Positions 27,301-35,758 of a stretch of 64,000 bases of DNA are shown piece by piece (position 1 is the stretch's first letter; every line of letters begins with the position of its first letter). Below the pieces are notes generated by a model. That model had not been told where the DNA came from, ran no database searches, and saw only the letters and a program-made list of their open reading frames with translations. Origin of the DNA: Pleomorphochaeta sp963678575 (GTDB lineage: Bacteria > Spirochaetota > Spirochaetia > Sphaerochaetales > Sphaerochaetaceae); assembly GCA_963678575.2 (NCBI GenBank), contig CAXXHV010000002.1, positions 2,170,001-2,234,000 on the forward strand, given 5' to 3'. Both the position numbers and the translations under genes were made by a program.

Positions 27301-27389
27301 ATTACATGAGCTTAGTAACAATAAGTAATTCATCATCTTCTTCGGAATATGTATATGTAGATAATTCATCAACATACACAACAGAATAA
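24333..27389 (+). CDS. Large repeat-containing lipoprotein of unknown function in the RND operon
   Basis: 1018 residues; family not recognised. The signal peptide ends LTISLSMSC, giving a lipidated Cys23. Residues 27-140 resemble a carboxypeptidase-regulatory/transthyretin-like beta domain (ATISGTVKTE, ADANVYVFF, TTTTNPNGGFSI). Five imperfect beta-rich repeats of about 145 residues begin near 171, 314, 465, 612 and 753. Each opens with a pattern like Y-x-I-x-F-N-(I/L)-x-(D/N) and has (N/A/S)P(K/N/I)-x-x-(I/L)-x-(I/L) about 25 residues on. A C-terminal module (SIDIEGRYIAN) follows, then a Ser-rich tail. It lies 5 bases after the pump and 10 before the TolC-like gene, so it is probably a surface or periplasmic part of the machine or its cargo. 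Confidence 0.75.
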   Translation: MNKNKSILLSLICLLTISLSMSCSSAFTATISGTVKTEPRNNSSAQEQSNLADANVYVFFNEDEWTAYKAKWDNYNSTETRSIITTIAMPTVSKNIRTTTTNPNGGFSIKTMWNTNAPLFGKDGDEKNFHIAVYHKDYGMFFDDTKYSVFSDSSQNISFICQYNEKQKETYTINFNIMDYSNNNEPIDINSVNPKVVIKYKLLTNNNIESDVGEITQVYENIPTDNNGQKTSNKYSFICDKYLYDSSNKKYSDQRVYPVGTIYFYDKGAEGEKTFRMSDEYGSDLSQIGTPFTITENSNNLKKDIYVDRLNRDYRIKFNIDYPQDNDTNDYSGTPPTIQSFAPKTTIKVYYDGYKKSSNAIEAQNSLIEESEEYKTFTFSSDEVPEDGYYSFNLNRMFTSTGEEVFPQITYLLEDDENDVEYVQTNIDGLLINEKNTFANTLTQYSVDNYSTTCDTYLDRVKLKYSIQFNLEDFEDGSSIHIESQDSASESTFDPNIKLLILPYNGDINKVAALDFSKAIIKNPDERINNNTFSFDWDKYDSEGNIQYPAIKYLIYDSSDPLYCQVSTQDNVNFAHIKDINSTINKVETLAFKKGILNENVSVDMEKLEEDYSLSFTLNDIEDNDNEVNFNAFSPKVKLNIYKDSYSSSNLISTKYFKQTNSNGKYLFTCGKYGEDVDLVDLPDNVNQDRIYPLVQYYLFNTDPDSYQMLKNNSLDKPELVEDINKAPHTSLFSNDETNKDIDVYIRTKKIKFNLSFNLINIATNNKISLSNINPIIKISYNNGETNVVDTFNNIPANETYIIDVTRGSTPSISTDIKIELIDKRDEVRYRLSSNDPNNSNENLRFTVGDSETNRYKESFTLTKANDNELKLYIKDYQYPNSIDIEGRYIANASEEDNDHTVWIIPEISSTFNQADAKKLASPTHTHYRNNTDTYNPSNVENGYFSTTYTQNRIASFDQYLNSSKYLTQRYKIVVNKIKNETNPTLDIEDYMSLVTISNSSSSSEYVYVDNSSTYTTE

Positions 27390-27399
27390 GGATTGATAA

Positions 27400-28803
27400 A
27401 TGAAAATAAAAAAAATATGTTGTATTTCCATATTAATAATGATGAGCTCAAACTCAATTTTTGCTATAACACATAATCAATTAGCAACTCAAATGAGCTT
27501 TAATAATCCATCATTAGTAAATAGTAGGAAAGATATAGACCTTGCAAAACTCGATTTAAAAGATGCAAAAGCAACATATCAACCTACAATTGAACTTTTA
27601 ACAAGTGCTACCTATATGGTTAATCCCCCACTTGGGAAAATTGTAGTCAATCCTGAAGATTATGTTAATGGAGAGAGTGGAACCTCAGGCTCTCTCTCTT
27701 CATTATCTGCTTTAGGACTTGAAGGACCAATAACAGTTTATCAAGGGATGGAAGACACTTACTACAATTTTGATATAAAGATTACTCAACCACTTTTTAC
27801 TTGGAATAAAATAAATACTTCTGTTGAGCTATATGACAAAGTAGTAACAATAAGAGAAATTCAAAGTAGTTCACAATATAAAAAGCTTTTAAGCGAATTA
27901 GAAGCAAGAGAAGCTGCAATTTATTATATAAAGGAAATGAAAAAGAATCTGATTCAACAGAAAAATATGGCTAATGAACTAATTCAAATTATTTCTGAAG
28001 CTAAAACAAATGATTTAGTATTGGAACAAGATGTATTAGAAGTAAAGATAAAAGAAAAACAAATTGAAGTTGGCTTAAAGAAGTTAGAAAAAGAAGAAAA
28101 AACTCAGATTTCAAAAATAATTACAATAACTAATAATAAAAATATCTCAATTGATGATATTGAGTATCAAGTAAATGAAGATAAAATATCAAGTTTTTTG
28201 AAAAAAAATAAAAGTGAACTAATAAAAAAAGCAATATCAACTTCAAATGATAATATTCAAATATTATCTATATTAAAAGATGTAAAAGCTGATGAAACAA
28301 CCATAGCAAACAATAGTATTTACTGGAAACCTGATTTAGCATTACAAGTTGAGACAAGCTATAGTGGCTCAAGATTTCCTCTTATTGAAAAAGGCTATTA
28401 TACAAAAGATCAATCAGCATTAAATTTGACAATTGCTATAAAGTCAACACTCTGGGATGGAGGGAAAAAAATAAATGATATTAAGAGAAAAGAAATAAAT
28501 GAAACCAAAGCTATAGAAGATATTGAAAATGCTAAAAATCAAATTCTTGAGTCGGTTAATGAAAATTTATATACAATGGAATTAGATACAACCAATATAG
28601 AATTTCAAGAATTAAATTCGCAAATCATACAAAAAAGAATAGATAATTTAACCCAAGAATATAATCAAGGTTATGCAGATAAAACTCAAGTATTAAAAGC
28701 TAAATTAGAGAAAAACGCTAGTGATTTAGAAATCTTAAAACAAAAAACCGAAAGAGCTACAGCGTATTTCACTTTACGCTATTTAACTCAAGAGCTAAAT
28801 TAA
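27400..28803 (+). CDS. TolC-like outer membrane efflux protein
   Basis: 467 residues. The signal peptide MKIKKICCISILIMMSSNSIFA precedes two outer-membrane-efflux repeats. Each carries long helical stretches (NPSLVNSRKDIDLAKLDLKDAKATYQP; NQILESVNENLYTMELDTTN) and beta segments (YNFDIKITQPLFTW; LTIAIKSTLWDGGKK). The C-terminal QEYNQGYADKTQVLKAKLEK is typical of TolC homologues. It forms the channel through the outer membrane for the RND pump encoded upstream. Last gene of the operon, followed by a hairpin terminator. Confidence 0.9.
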   Translation: MKIKKICCISILIMMSSNSIFAITHNQLATQMSFNNPSLVNSRKDIDLAKLDLKDAKATYQPTIELLTSATYMVNPPLGKIVVNPEDYVNGESGTSGSLSSLSALGLEGPITVYQGMEDTYYNFDIKITQPLFTWNKINTSVELYDKVVTIREIQSSSQYKKLLSELEAREAAIYYIKEMKKNLIQQKNMANELIQIISEAKTNDLVLEQDVLEVKIKEKQIEVGLKKLEKEEKTQISKIITITNNKNISIDDIEYQVNEDKISSFLKKNKSELIKKAISTSNDNIQILSILKDVKADETTIANNSIYWKPDLALQVETSYSGSRFPLIEKGYYTKDQSALNLTIAIKSTLWDGGKKINDIKRKEINETKAIEDIENAKNQILESVNENLYTMELDTTNIEFQELNSQIIQKRIDNLTQEYNQGYADKTQVLKAKLEKNASDLEILKQKTERATAYFTLRYLTQELN

Positions 28804-28855
28804 ATTTTTAATTTTTATTTTCATTTAGATCAAAAAATATAATTCATTTAAAATG

Positions 28856-28890
28856 ATGTTGATAGTTTAAAAATTATCAACATTTTTTAT
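28856..28890 (+). terminator. Terminator of the RND operon
   Basis: ATGTTGATA (28856-28864) pairs with TATCAACAT (28875-28883) around a 10-base loop, then TTTTTATTT. Confidence 0.75.
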
Positions 28891-28942
28891 TTATTAATTA
28901 TTATAATAATGATAAACTCACCAATAGAAAAAAGGTGATAAT

Positions 28943-29641
28943 ATGAAAAAAATAGCTGGTATTATTGGGGGAATGGGACCACAAGCAACAATCGATCTCT
29001 TTCAAAAAATAGTATCTAATACAGTATCAAATTCAGATAATGAACACATCCATATATTGATAGACAATAATACGGATATACCCGATAGAACAAAATCCAT
29101 ATTAGAAAAAAGTGATTTACCTTTAAAATATCTTAGTGAATCTGCAAAAAAACTCGAATCAATTGGAGCAGATTTTTTAGCTATGCCTTGTAACACAGCA
29201 CATTTTTTCTATGACAGATTAATAAAAGAAGTGAATATACCAATTATAAATATGATTGAAGAAACTGCTATAACATTAAAAAACAACAAAGAAACAACCT
29301 TATTATTATTAGCAACCTCAGGAACAATAAAAACAAATATTTATCAAAAAATTTTCAATAAATTTAATTTAAAAATAATAACTCCAAACACAGAGTTCCA
29401 AAATGAAATAATGTCTGCAATCTATGATTTTGTAAAAAAAGGTATACCATATTCTAAAATAAATACATTTAAAGAATATCTTAATACTGTTCTAAAAGAT
29501 AATAAAATTGATAACATTATACTAGGATGCACTGAATTACCAATTCTTTTTGAAGACAATAAATTAGAGTACAAAGTAATTGATCCAACTTTAGTATTAG
29601 CAAAAAAGATAATTAATGAAGCTGGTTACAAAATTAAATAA
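28943..29641 (+). CDS. Aspartate/glutamate racemase family protein
   Basis: 232 residues. The N-terminus KKIAGIIGGMGPQATIDLFQKI is typical of the family. The two catalytic cysteines are in MPCNTAHFF and LGCTELPIL. HIHILIDNNTDIPDRT matches the substrate loop of aspartate racemases, which make D-aspartate without a cofactor. AAGGTGATA precedes the ATG. Its stop codon directly abuts the stop of the converging esterase gene. Aspartate is the likeliest substrate, but related amino acids are possible. Confidence 0.87.
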   Translation: MKKIAGIIGGMGPQATIDLFQKIVSNTVSNSDNEHIHILIDNNTDIPDRTKSILEKSDLPLKYLSESAKKLESIGADFLAMPCNTAHFFYDRLIKEVNIPIINMIEETAITLKNNKETTLLLLATSGTIKTNIYQKIFNKFNLKIITPNTEFQNEIMSAIYDFVKKGIPYSKINTFKEYLNTVLKDNKIDNIILGCTELPILFEDNKLEYKVIDPTLVLAKKIINEAGYKIK

Positions 29642-30595
29642 TTATAATTGTTTTTTAAAATAAGTCAATTTCGCTCTCTGTAATTCCTTTTTTATAAAGT
29701 CTTTAGCTTCTAAAGTTTTTTCTGCTAAAGGATTAACATTTTCAAAACCATGATAAACATCACCAAATATTTTAATTTTATTCTCTATATTAAATTTAGT
29801 TAAATTATTAAAATATTCAACAGTTTCATCATGAAAGGGATCCAAGGTTCCCACATAAGAGCTTGCTGGAGGTAAAGATGAATAATCTTCACATCTACTT
29901 GGAGAAGCATATATTGGAATTTCATCTAAATCTTTTAGGTATAAATCCCATGCAAATCTATTTTGAGGTTCATTCCAAATAGGGGCATCATTATCTATCA
30001 TAGAGGCTGTTTTCATTCTATCATCAAGCATTGGGCATATTGGGAATTGATATGCTATTGACACCTCATGCAAATCTCTAGCTAATAGACATAAGCTAAC
30101 AGCTAATCCACCACCAGCACTCTTACCCATAACAAAAATTTGATCACTTCTAAATCCAAAGGCTTCACTATTGTCTCTCATCCAAAGTAAAGTATCGTAA
30201 CAATCTTCAATTGCAGCAGGATATGGAGAATCTAAAGATCTTCTATAATCTGGGGCAACAACAACACAATCTATTGAATTTAAAACCCATTGAATTTCTC
30301 CATGACTATTTTCTGGATAATTTAATACTAATCCACCACCATGGAGATATAGTATTCCAGGACAATTTCTATCATGTTTTTTTCGTTTATAAATTCTAAC
30401 TCTTATTTTATTATCATTTTTTTTATTATCAATAAATATTTGCTTTGAATTAAACTTCCTTAATTTTTTACCTATTTTTCTTTTACTGATTTTATTAATT
30501 CGAGTATATCTTTTTTCATTAGGTTCAAGAATTGCCTTTGCTAAACTTATACCCATCCTATAATCTTTATCAATCATTTCTTTTTTAACTTTCAT
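29642..30595 (-). CDS. Alpha/beta hydrolase, hormone-sensitive lipase-like esterase
   Basis: 317 residues, no signal peptide. The family motif LYLHGGGLVLNYPEN (HGGG oxyanion hole) is followed by VVVAPDYRRSLDSPYPAAIEDC. The nucleophile is in FVMGKSAGGGLAVSL (GxSAGG), Asp in VGTLDPFHDETVEYF and His in DVYHGFENV. It hydrolyses short acyl esters or similar small molecules in the cytoplasm. AAGGTGA precedes the ATG. It stands alone on the minus strand, converging with the racemase, with no bases between the two stop codons. Confidence 0.87.
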   Translation of the reverse strand: MKVKKEMIDKDYRMGISLAKAILEPNEKRYTRINKISKRKIGKKLRKFNSKQIFIDNKKNDNKIRVRIYKRKKHDRNCPGILYLHGGGLVLNYPENSHGEIQWVLNSIDCVVVAPDYRRSLDSPYPAAIEDCYDTLLWMRDNSEAFGFRSDQIFVMGKSAGGGLAVSLCLLARDLHEVSIAYQFPICPMLDDRMKTASMIDNDAPIWNEPQNRFAWDLYLKDLDEIPIYASPSRCEDYSSLPPASSYVGTLDPFHDETVEYFNNLTKFNIENKIKIFGDVYHGFENVNPLAEKTLEAKDFIKKELQRAKLTYFKKQL

Positions 30596-30674
30596 AAAAT
30601 CACCTTAATATATAAACGAATTTACTTTATATAATAATAGCTATTATAAATAATTAATAGTAATAATAATTGAT

Positions 30675-32021
30675 TTAAAGATTAGCAATTCGTTTTTGTC
30701 TGAAAATAAAATATATCATAGCTACTATTAAATAGAACAAAGCAACACCTAAAGCAATATAGAAATAAGCAAAATTACCTGTAGTTGCGGCCATTGCTGG
30801 TAAATTAGCACATAATATTAATGGAATCATTATTGGAAAAACAATTGCTGAAGCATACATGTAATCAGTTGCAACACTAGAATCCATATTAGGTTCAACG
30901 ATTCTTAACAAAGCTAAACCTGTTGGAAGAGTTCCCGTAGCACACCCAAATAAGACTAATGTTCTTTTAAACCAATTATCAGAAAATACTTTTCTACAAT
31001 ATCTTGTTAATAAGAAAATAGCTATAAAAGAGCCTAATGCAATAATTAAAAATATTTCAAAAATATAACTACTGATTGCTGCTAATGAAATAGCTCCTAA
31101 TGAAGCTGCAATCGTTAAATCAATACTAAATCCACTAATCCTATTACACATAGAAGTTTCAATCGAATGTCCAATTCCTACTTTCTTAAAATACTTTCTA
31201 ACAACAATAGCTATTAAAGATGAAAAAATAAAATTTAACCCCCACAAGCTATCACCAAATTGTACACCAAAAGGACCTAAGAATGATAATAGATAAGTAA
31301 TAAAAGTTAAACCCAATAAACTTAACATATATGTAGATAATACAACAGCAACATGATAAGTAAGAGAATCAAGATTAAAATATTCAATTAAACCATCATG
31401 TTTTCTGTTTTCAAATTCTTCAGAATCTTTTGGATTTTCTACATAGCCTTTAGCAATTCCCCAGTTAACTAAAATTACGCCACCAATTGAACCAACTAAA
31501 AATCCTGCAGCTGCTATAGCAAGTGCAACAGAAGTTGCTCCTGAAAAGCCCATAGGTTCCCAACCGAGAGATATAGAATAAGCTTGACCAGGTCCTAATT
31601 CAAACCCTAAAGGAAGAAGAAAACCAAAAGCAGGAAATAAATTTGGAGAAATAGTATATATTAAAATTAAAGTAAGTAATAATCCAAAAAATGTTTGAAA
31701 TCCATACTGACTAAGAGTCCCAAAAACATTTGCAAATACATTATTACTTTTTTTATTTTGAAAATCACCATCTTTAGTTCTTAACATCATGGCAATAAAA
31801 GAAATATTTAACATATGGTAAACAAGGCGACCTAAGAAATCTTGAGTAAGCCCGATACTTGGGGCTGCATAATTATAAAAGAAAAGTAATATAAATCCAG
31901 CAATAATTGGTGCTGGAATTAAAAACTTACTAAGAATAGAAACCTTATGTCTAATAAATGCCCCAATTATCAATGCAACAGAGATTACTCCTAAGTGAAC
32001 CATTATTGAATATTCTAGCAT
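30675..32021 (-). CDS. GltS-like sodium/glutamate symporter family carrier
   Basis: 448 residues with about 12 hydrophobic helices. Family features are LGFELGPGQAYSISLGWEP in the first half, GATSVALAIAAAGFLVGSIGG, and a mirrored GCATGTLPTGLALLRIVEPN in the second half, all typical of the GltS fold. It should import glutamate or a related anion with Na+. GGGAGG lies eight bases before the ATG, inside the end of the acyltransferase gene, which it overlaps by 7 bases. The pair is therefore translated together, although the functional link is unclear. Confidence 0.83.
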   Translation of the reverse strand: MLEYSIMVHLGVISVALIIGAFIRHKVSILSKFLIPAPIIAGFILLFFYNYAAPSIGLTQDFLGRLVYHMLNISFIAMMLRTKDGDFQNKKSNNVFANVFGTLSQYGFQTFFGLLLTLILIYTISPNLFPAFGFLLPLGFELGPGQAYSISLGWEPMGFSGATSVALAIAAAGFLVGSIGGVILVNWGIAKGYVENPKDSEEFENRKHDGLIEYFNLDSLTYHVAVVLSTYMLSLLGLTFITYLLSFLGPFGVQFGDSLWGLNFIFSSLIAIVVRKYFKKVGIGHSIETSMCNRISGFSIDLTIAASLGAISLAAISSYIFEIFLIIALGSFIAIFLLTRYCRKVFSDNWFKRTLVLFGCATGTLPTGLALLRIVEPNMDSSVATDYMYASAIVFPIMIPLILCANLPAMAATTGNFAYFYIALGVALFYLIVAMIYFIFRQKRIANL

Positions 32022-33172
32022 TTATATGCCTCCCATTTTTGAAAATATTTTAAAGAATTTAAATCGCCTTGTAGACGAAAACTATACAATTGATTCTCAT
32101 AATAAAATTCAATTGATTGTTTTACTGATAATACCATACTTTCTATTTTATCTATTTCAAAAGTGTATATTTTCCCATCTGATAATTTAAACTCAATTGA
32201 ATTAGCAGATAAAGTACAATAATAATCTTTAGAAATCATTTCAAAAGAATCTTTAATCCCTTTTCTAAAGAAGTCTCCTTTATCAGGACTAAAAGCAATC
32301 TGATTTTCTTTTATATAATCTTTTTGAAATTGGTTCCACTGAGCTAAATTAGAATATCCAAAGCTTTCATTTTTTAATGACAAATACTCTGTTAAGATAT
32401 CCTCTGTATGGCAATTTGAACATATTACTTTATTTTTCTTACCATAAATTGTTTGAGCATGATGACATTTAGGGCATATATAAAATAATCTTTGAATACC
32501 ATGGGCACCTTTTTTACAAGGATAAGGCCTCATCGTATTTTTTTGCCATTGCGAATGATTAAAATATAAATTTTCTTTTACAATGTCTGTTAATTCAGCT
32601 AAAGTAGAATTTTCAATTTCTTCAGTAGTTAATACTTTTTTTAATCTAATAATTAAAATACCACGTCGTTTCACATCTGCCCATCTTGGATGTAAATCGT
32701 AAGCCCCTTCATAGGAAAGAAAATAAACTGGAACTTTAAAAATTCTAAACATCTTTGCAGTTGCCTTATGATTTATTTCCACATTATTGCCATCCCAAGA
32801 GCGAGTGCCTTCTGGATATAAACCAACAATAGAGCCTTCTTTTAGAGCGCTACTTATTGTTTTTATTGTTGATAAATCACTTCTTCCTTGTTGCTTGGGA
32901 ATACAATTAGCTAAATCTCCAATACAAAATTTAAGAAATTTATTTTTAAACAAATAAGCACCAGCTACCCACCTGACATGGGGCTTCATAGCTAAAGTCG
33001 TAAAAATTGAATCAAGGGAATGCGTATGATTCCCAACAATTAAGGCAGGCCCTTCAATCTTATCTAAAATACCATCATCTTTTTTTATTATCCTAACTCT
33101 TGGGTTAGCATAAAATACTTTATAAATTGGTTTAGCAATATAGCTTACAAATATAGGTTTTTTCTTTGACAT
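32015..33172 (-). CDS. PlsC-like acyltransferase fused to a zinc ribbon
   Basis: About 385 residues. The N-terminal half is a lysophosphatidic-acid-type acyltransferase: VGNHTHSLDSIF holds H-x4-D, and YPEGTRSWDG holds motif III. The second half has a zinc ribbon with two CxxC knuckles (YICPKCHHA; VICSNCHTE). A beta-rich C-terminal region (SANSIEFKLSDGKIYTFEID) looks like a PH-type fold. No membrane helix is strong. The start is uncertain: ATG 33172 is taken, but an in-frame TTG at 33211 would add 13 residues, and neither has a ribosome site. It probably acylates a lipid; the role of the metal site is unknown. Confidence 0.75.
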   Translation of the reverse strand: MSKKKPIFVSYIAKPIYKVFYANPRVRIIKKDDGILDKIEGPALIVGNHTHSLDSIFTTLAMKPHVRWVAGAYLFKNKFLKFCIGDLANCIPKQQGRSDLSTIKTISSALKEGSIVGLYPEGTRSWDGNNVEINHKATAKMFRIFKVPVYFLSYEGAYDLHPRWADVKRRGILIIRLKKVLTTEEIENSTLAELTDIVKENLYFNHSQWQKNTMRPYPCKKGAHGIQRLFYICPKCHHAQTIYGKKNKVICSNCHTEDILTEYLSLKNESFGYSNLAQWNQFQKDYIKENQIAFSPDKGDFFRKGIKDSFEMISKDYYCTLSANSIEFKLSDGKIYTFEIDKIESMVLSVKQSIEFYYENQLYSFRLQGDLNSLKYFQKWEAYKC

Positions 33173-33275
33173 CAATAAAAGGATAGAGCATAAATCGTTT
33201 TTTAGAAACAATTTTTTCGATTTTTTATAAAAATTTAATTTATTATAAATATTTTTCCAGTTTTTTCATAAAAAA

Positions 33276-33740
33276 CTAAAAATAAAAGCCTTCTAAATTC
33301 AAAAGTTTATTTTTCATTTCAAGACCATAGGCATATCCACCAATTTTATTTGAAGAAGCAATTACTCTATGACAAGGAATAATCAATGCAATTGGATTAT
33401 TATGATTTGCCATACCAACGGCTCGATAGGCTTTTGGATTATCAATTTCAATGGCAATTTCTTTATAACTTTTAGTTTCTCCATAAGCAATATTCAATAA
33501 TGCGTTATAAACTTTTTTCTGAAATACTGTACCAGTTATTAATAAAGGAATAGTAAAAATTGTTCTTTTCTTATTAAAATACTCATCTATTTGATTTGCA
33601 ACATAATCACTAAAATGAGTTTTAATAGAAGGCTTGTCATAATTATCTATCAAAAAAAACTCAACAACTTTATCATCTAAGTAGCCAACAACAAAATTAT
33701 TAAAACTATTCTCATAAAAAGCATATTTTATATTATCCAA
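33276..33740 (-). CDS. ogt: Methylated-DNA-[protein]-cysteine S-methyltransferase
   Basis: 154 residues. The active-site block IPCHRVIASSNKIGGYAYGLEMKNKLLNLEG is complete, with the methyl-accepting Cys in PCHRV. Upstream, VFQKKVYNALLNIAYGETKSYKEIA and AYRAVGMANHNNPIALI carry the Tyr and Arg that flip the damaged base. The N-terminal half is short, as in Ogt. It repairs O6-alkylguanine in DNA by suicide transfer. A single gene between the acyltransferase and nitroreductase genes. Confidence 0.92.
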   Translation of the reverse strand: MDNIKYAFYENSFNNFVVGYLDDKVVEFFLIDNYDKPSIKTHFSDYVANQIDEYFNKKRTIFTIPLLITGTVFQKKVYNALLNIAYGETKSYKEIAIEIDNPKAYRAVGMANHNNPIALIIPCHRVIASSNKIGGYAYGLEMKNKLLNLEGFYF

Positions 33741-33766
33741 ATAAACCCTTCTTTTATTTTGACAAA

Positions 33767-33794
33767 AATAGATTCCAATTGTTAAGAATCTATT
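33767..33794 (-). terminator. Terminator of the nitroreductase gene
   Basis: AATAGATTC (33767-33775) pairs with GAATCTATT (33786-33794). Reading leftward the stem is followed by TTTTGTC, a short U-run. Confidence 0.6.
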
Positions 33795-33799
33795 ATTAA

Positions 33800-34453
33800 T
33801 TATAATTTTTCAATTATTTCTTTTTTACTTAATCTTGATTTTGGTAAAGTTGAATTATAATCATCATTTGAATGATAACCTAAAGAAACAACTACATTTG
33901 CCTTAAATCCATTTTCTGTTAGATTAAATTCTTTATCAAGAACACTCATATCTAACCCTTCCATTGGAACAGCGTCTATATCTAATGCAGCAACTGAAGC
34001 TAAGAAAAATCCTAAATTTAAATAAAGCTGATTTTGTACCCATGAAGATAAATCATTAAATTCATTTTTATGAAAATTTACAAAAGTTTCTCTTGCTTTA
34101 TGAGTTTTTTCTTTTGCTTCAATATTTAAATATCTTTTATCATTAAATTCATTTTCACTCAAATGTTCTAAATACTGACTATCAAGATCAATTTTTGAAC
34201 AGAATATTATTGAGATTGAAGAATCAAGTATCTTCTTTTCATTAAAACTAAAAAAACCTTTAGAAGCTTTAGCAATTTTTTCTTTTGCAAAATCACTTTC
34301 TGCAATTAGAAAATGCCAGGGTTGAACATTTGTTGAAGAGGGAGAAAGGTTTAAAATTGATTCAATTTTCTCTATATCTTCAGCACTAATTTGTTTTCTA
34401 GAATCAAAAACTTTGGTCGAATATCTTCTATTCAAGGCTTTTATAATATCCAT
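33800..34453 (-). CDS. Nitroreductase family FMN oxidoreductase (NfsB-like)
   Basis: 217 residues, normal for NfsB/NfnB. The FMN-contacting N-terminus is LNRRYSTKVFDS. LNLSPSSTNVQPWHFLIAES is the conserved phosphate loop. VQNQLYLNLGFFLASVAALDIDAVPMEGLD forms the dimer and substrate region, and VVSLGYHSNDDYNSTLPKSRLSKKEIIE the end. It reduces nitro compounds or quinones with NAD(P)H in the cytoplasm; the natural substrate is unknown. GGAGAG precedes the ATG. Confidence 0.9.
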   Translation of the reverse strand: MDIIKALNRRYSTKVFDSRKQISAEDIEKIESILNLSPSSTNVQPWHFLIAESDFAKEKIAKASKGFFSFNEKKILDSSISIIFCSKIDLDSQYLEHLSENEFNDKRYLNIEAKEKTHKARETFVNFHKNEFNDLSSWVQNQLYLNLGFFLASVAALDIDAVPMEGLDMSVLDKEFNLTENGFKANVVVSLGYHSNDDYNSTLPKSRLSKKEIIEKL

Positions 34454-34525
34454 ATTCTCTCCTTACTAATGACTTCTTATAAATACAAGCTAATACTGAT
34501 ATTAAGATAAGTCAATGCGATTGCT

Positions 34526-35656
34526 TTACAAATTCTCTAAGATATTTAAAGTATATTCTATCTCTTCTTTAGTTGTAAAAACACCAGGACTTAATCTTAA
34601 AGTTCCAAAAGGATAAGTATTCATAGCTCTATGTGCTAGAGGTGCACAGTGAAGACCAACTCTTAATTCAATATTTTTATCATTTAACTTCATTGCAATA
34701 TTTGAAGGATCTTCATTTTTTAAATTAAACGATATTGCACCAGTCCTTTTTGAGACATCTTTATCTCCATAAATTTCAATTTTATTAATTGATAAAAGAC
34801 CTTCTATTAATTGAGAAATTCTATTTTTATAATTTTCAATTAGTTTAACTGAATTATTATTCCAATATTTTAGTGATGCATTAAACCCTGCTATACCAAC
34901 AAGATTTTGAGTTCCTGCTTCAAGATAATCTGGCAATAGTTTTGGCATAGATAAATAGGCACTTTTTGAACCAGTCCCTCCAGCTAATAATGGTTTCAAA
35001 TTTAATAAAAAATCACTGTTATCAGAGATAAAACCACCTATTCCCATAGGTCCTAAAAATCCTTTATGAGCAGTAAATGCTATAGCTGTTATGCCTTCCA
35101 TATCTAACTTTACAATGGGAGAACTTTGAGCACTATCAATAAACAACATGAGATTGTTCTCTTTACAAAACTGTTTAGCATCATCAATTGGCTGAATTAA
35201 GCCAAAAACATTTGAAGCATGAGTTAAAATTAAGGCTTTAGTTTTAGAACACAACATTTCCTTTGCACTTGAAAATATAGTTATTCCATCTTTTTGCTCT
35301 AAAATACTATAATTTATTTTATTCAACTCTAAAGCTCTAACAACAGAATTATGTTCAAAGGGGCTAATTAATACATGATCATTTTCTTTTAATGAGCCAA
35401 AAATTAATTGATTCAAGGAATGTGTAATTCCAGAAGTAAAAATAACATTCTTAAAATCTTTAGCATTATATCTCAATTTAATTAAATTTCTGCTCTCTAG
35501 TTGCATCAAAGAGGCATCTAATGCACTTTGATATACTCCACGTGCCGGATTACTTGAACAGTGCGTTAAGAATTGACTTATTGCATCTACAACTTCTTTT
35601 GGTTTCGGATAACTTGTTGCTGAATTATCGAGATAAATATTGTGTTTATTATACAT
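34526..35656 (-). CDS. Cysteine desulfurase / selenocysteine lyase family PLP enzyme
   Basis: About 376 residues from the ATG at 35656 (MYNKHNIYLDNSATSYPKP). The class V aminotransferase fold shows VIFTSGITHSLN, ILTHASNVFG, LMLFIDSAQSSP and TAFTAHKGFLGPMGIGG, whose Lys holds the pyridoxal phosphate. The active-site Cys segment is VGLHCAPLAHRAMNTYPFGTLRLSPG. This CsdB/SufS-like type can release selenide or sulfur. It is divergent from the selenium genes yedE-selD with a shared promoter region, so delivery of selenium is likely. A longer reading from 35728 adds 24 poorly conserved residues; neither start has a clear ribosome site. Confidence 0.85.
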   Translation of the reverse strand: MYNKHNIYLDNSATSYPKPKEVVDAISQFLTHCSSNPARGVYQSALDASLMQLESRNLIKLRYNAKDFKNVIFTSGITHSLNQLIFGSLKENDHVLISPFEHNSVVRALELNKINYSILEQKDGITIFSSAKEMLCSKTKALILTHASNVFGLIQPIDDAKQFCKENNLMLFIDSAQSSPIVKLDMEGITAIAFTAHKGFLGPMGIGGFISDNSDFLLNLKPLLAGGTGSKSAYLSMPKLLPDYLEAGTQNLVGIAGFNASLKYWNNNSVKLIENYKNRISQLIEGLLSINKIEIYGDKDVSKRTGAISFNLKNEDPSNIAMKLNDKNIELRVGLHCAPLAHRAMNTYPFGTLRLSPGVFTTKEEIEYTLNILENL

Positions 35657-35758
35657 GTTATAAAGAATATCATTATTTTTTAAAAAAATCCATTGCTTTT
35701 TTGAAAATATAATGATTATAATAGCCATTAGATATCTATTTATAAAAAGGGAGAGATG

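Noticed and set aside
24333..27389. Adhesin or S-layer protein call for the repeat lipoprotein
   Set aside because: No recognisable adhesin, Ig-like or S-layer motif was found; only the repeat pattern and operon context are supported.
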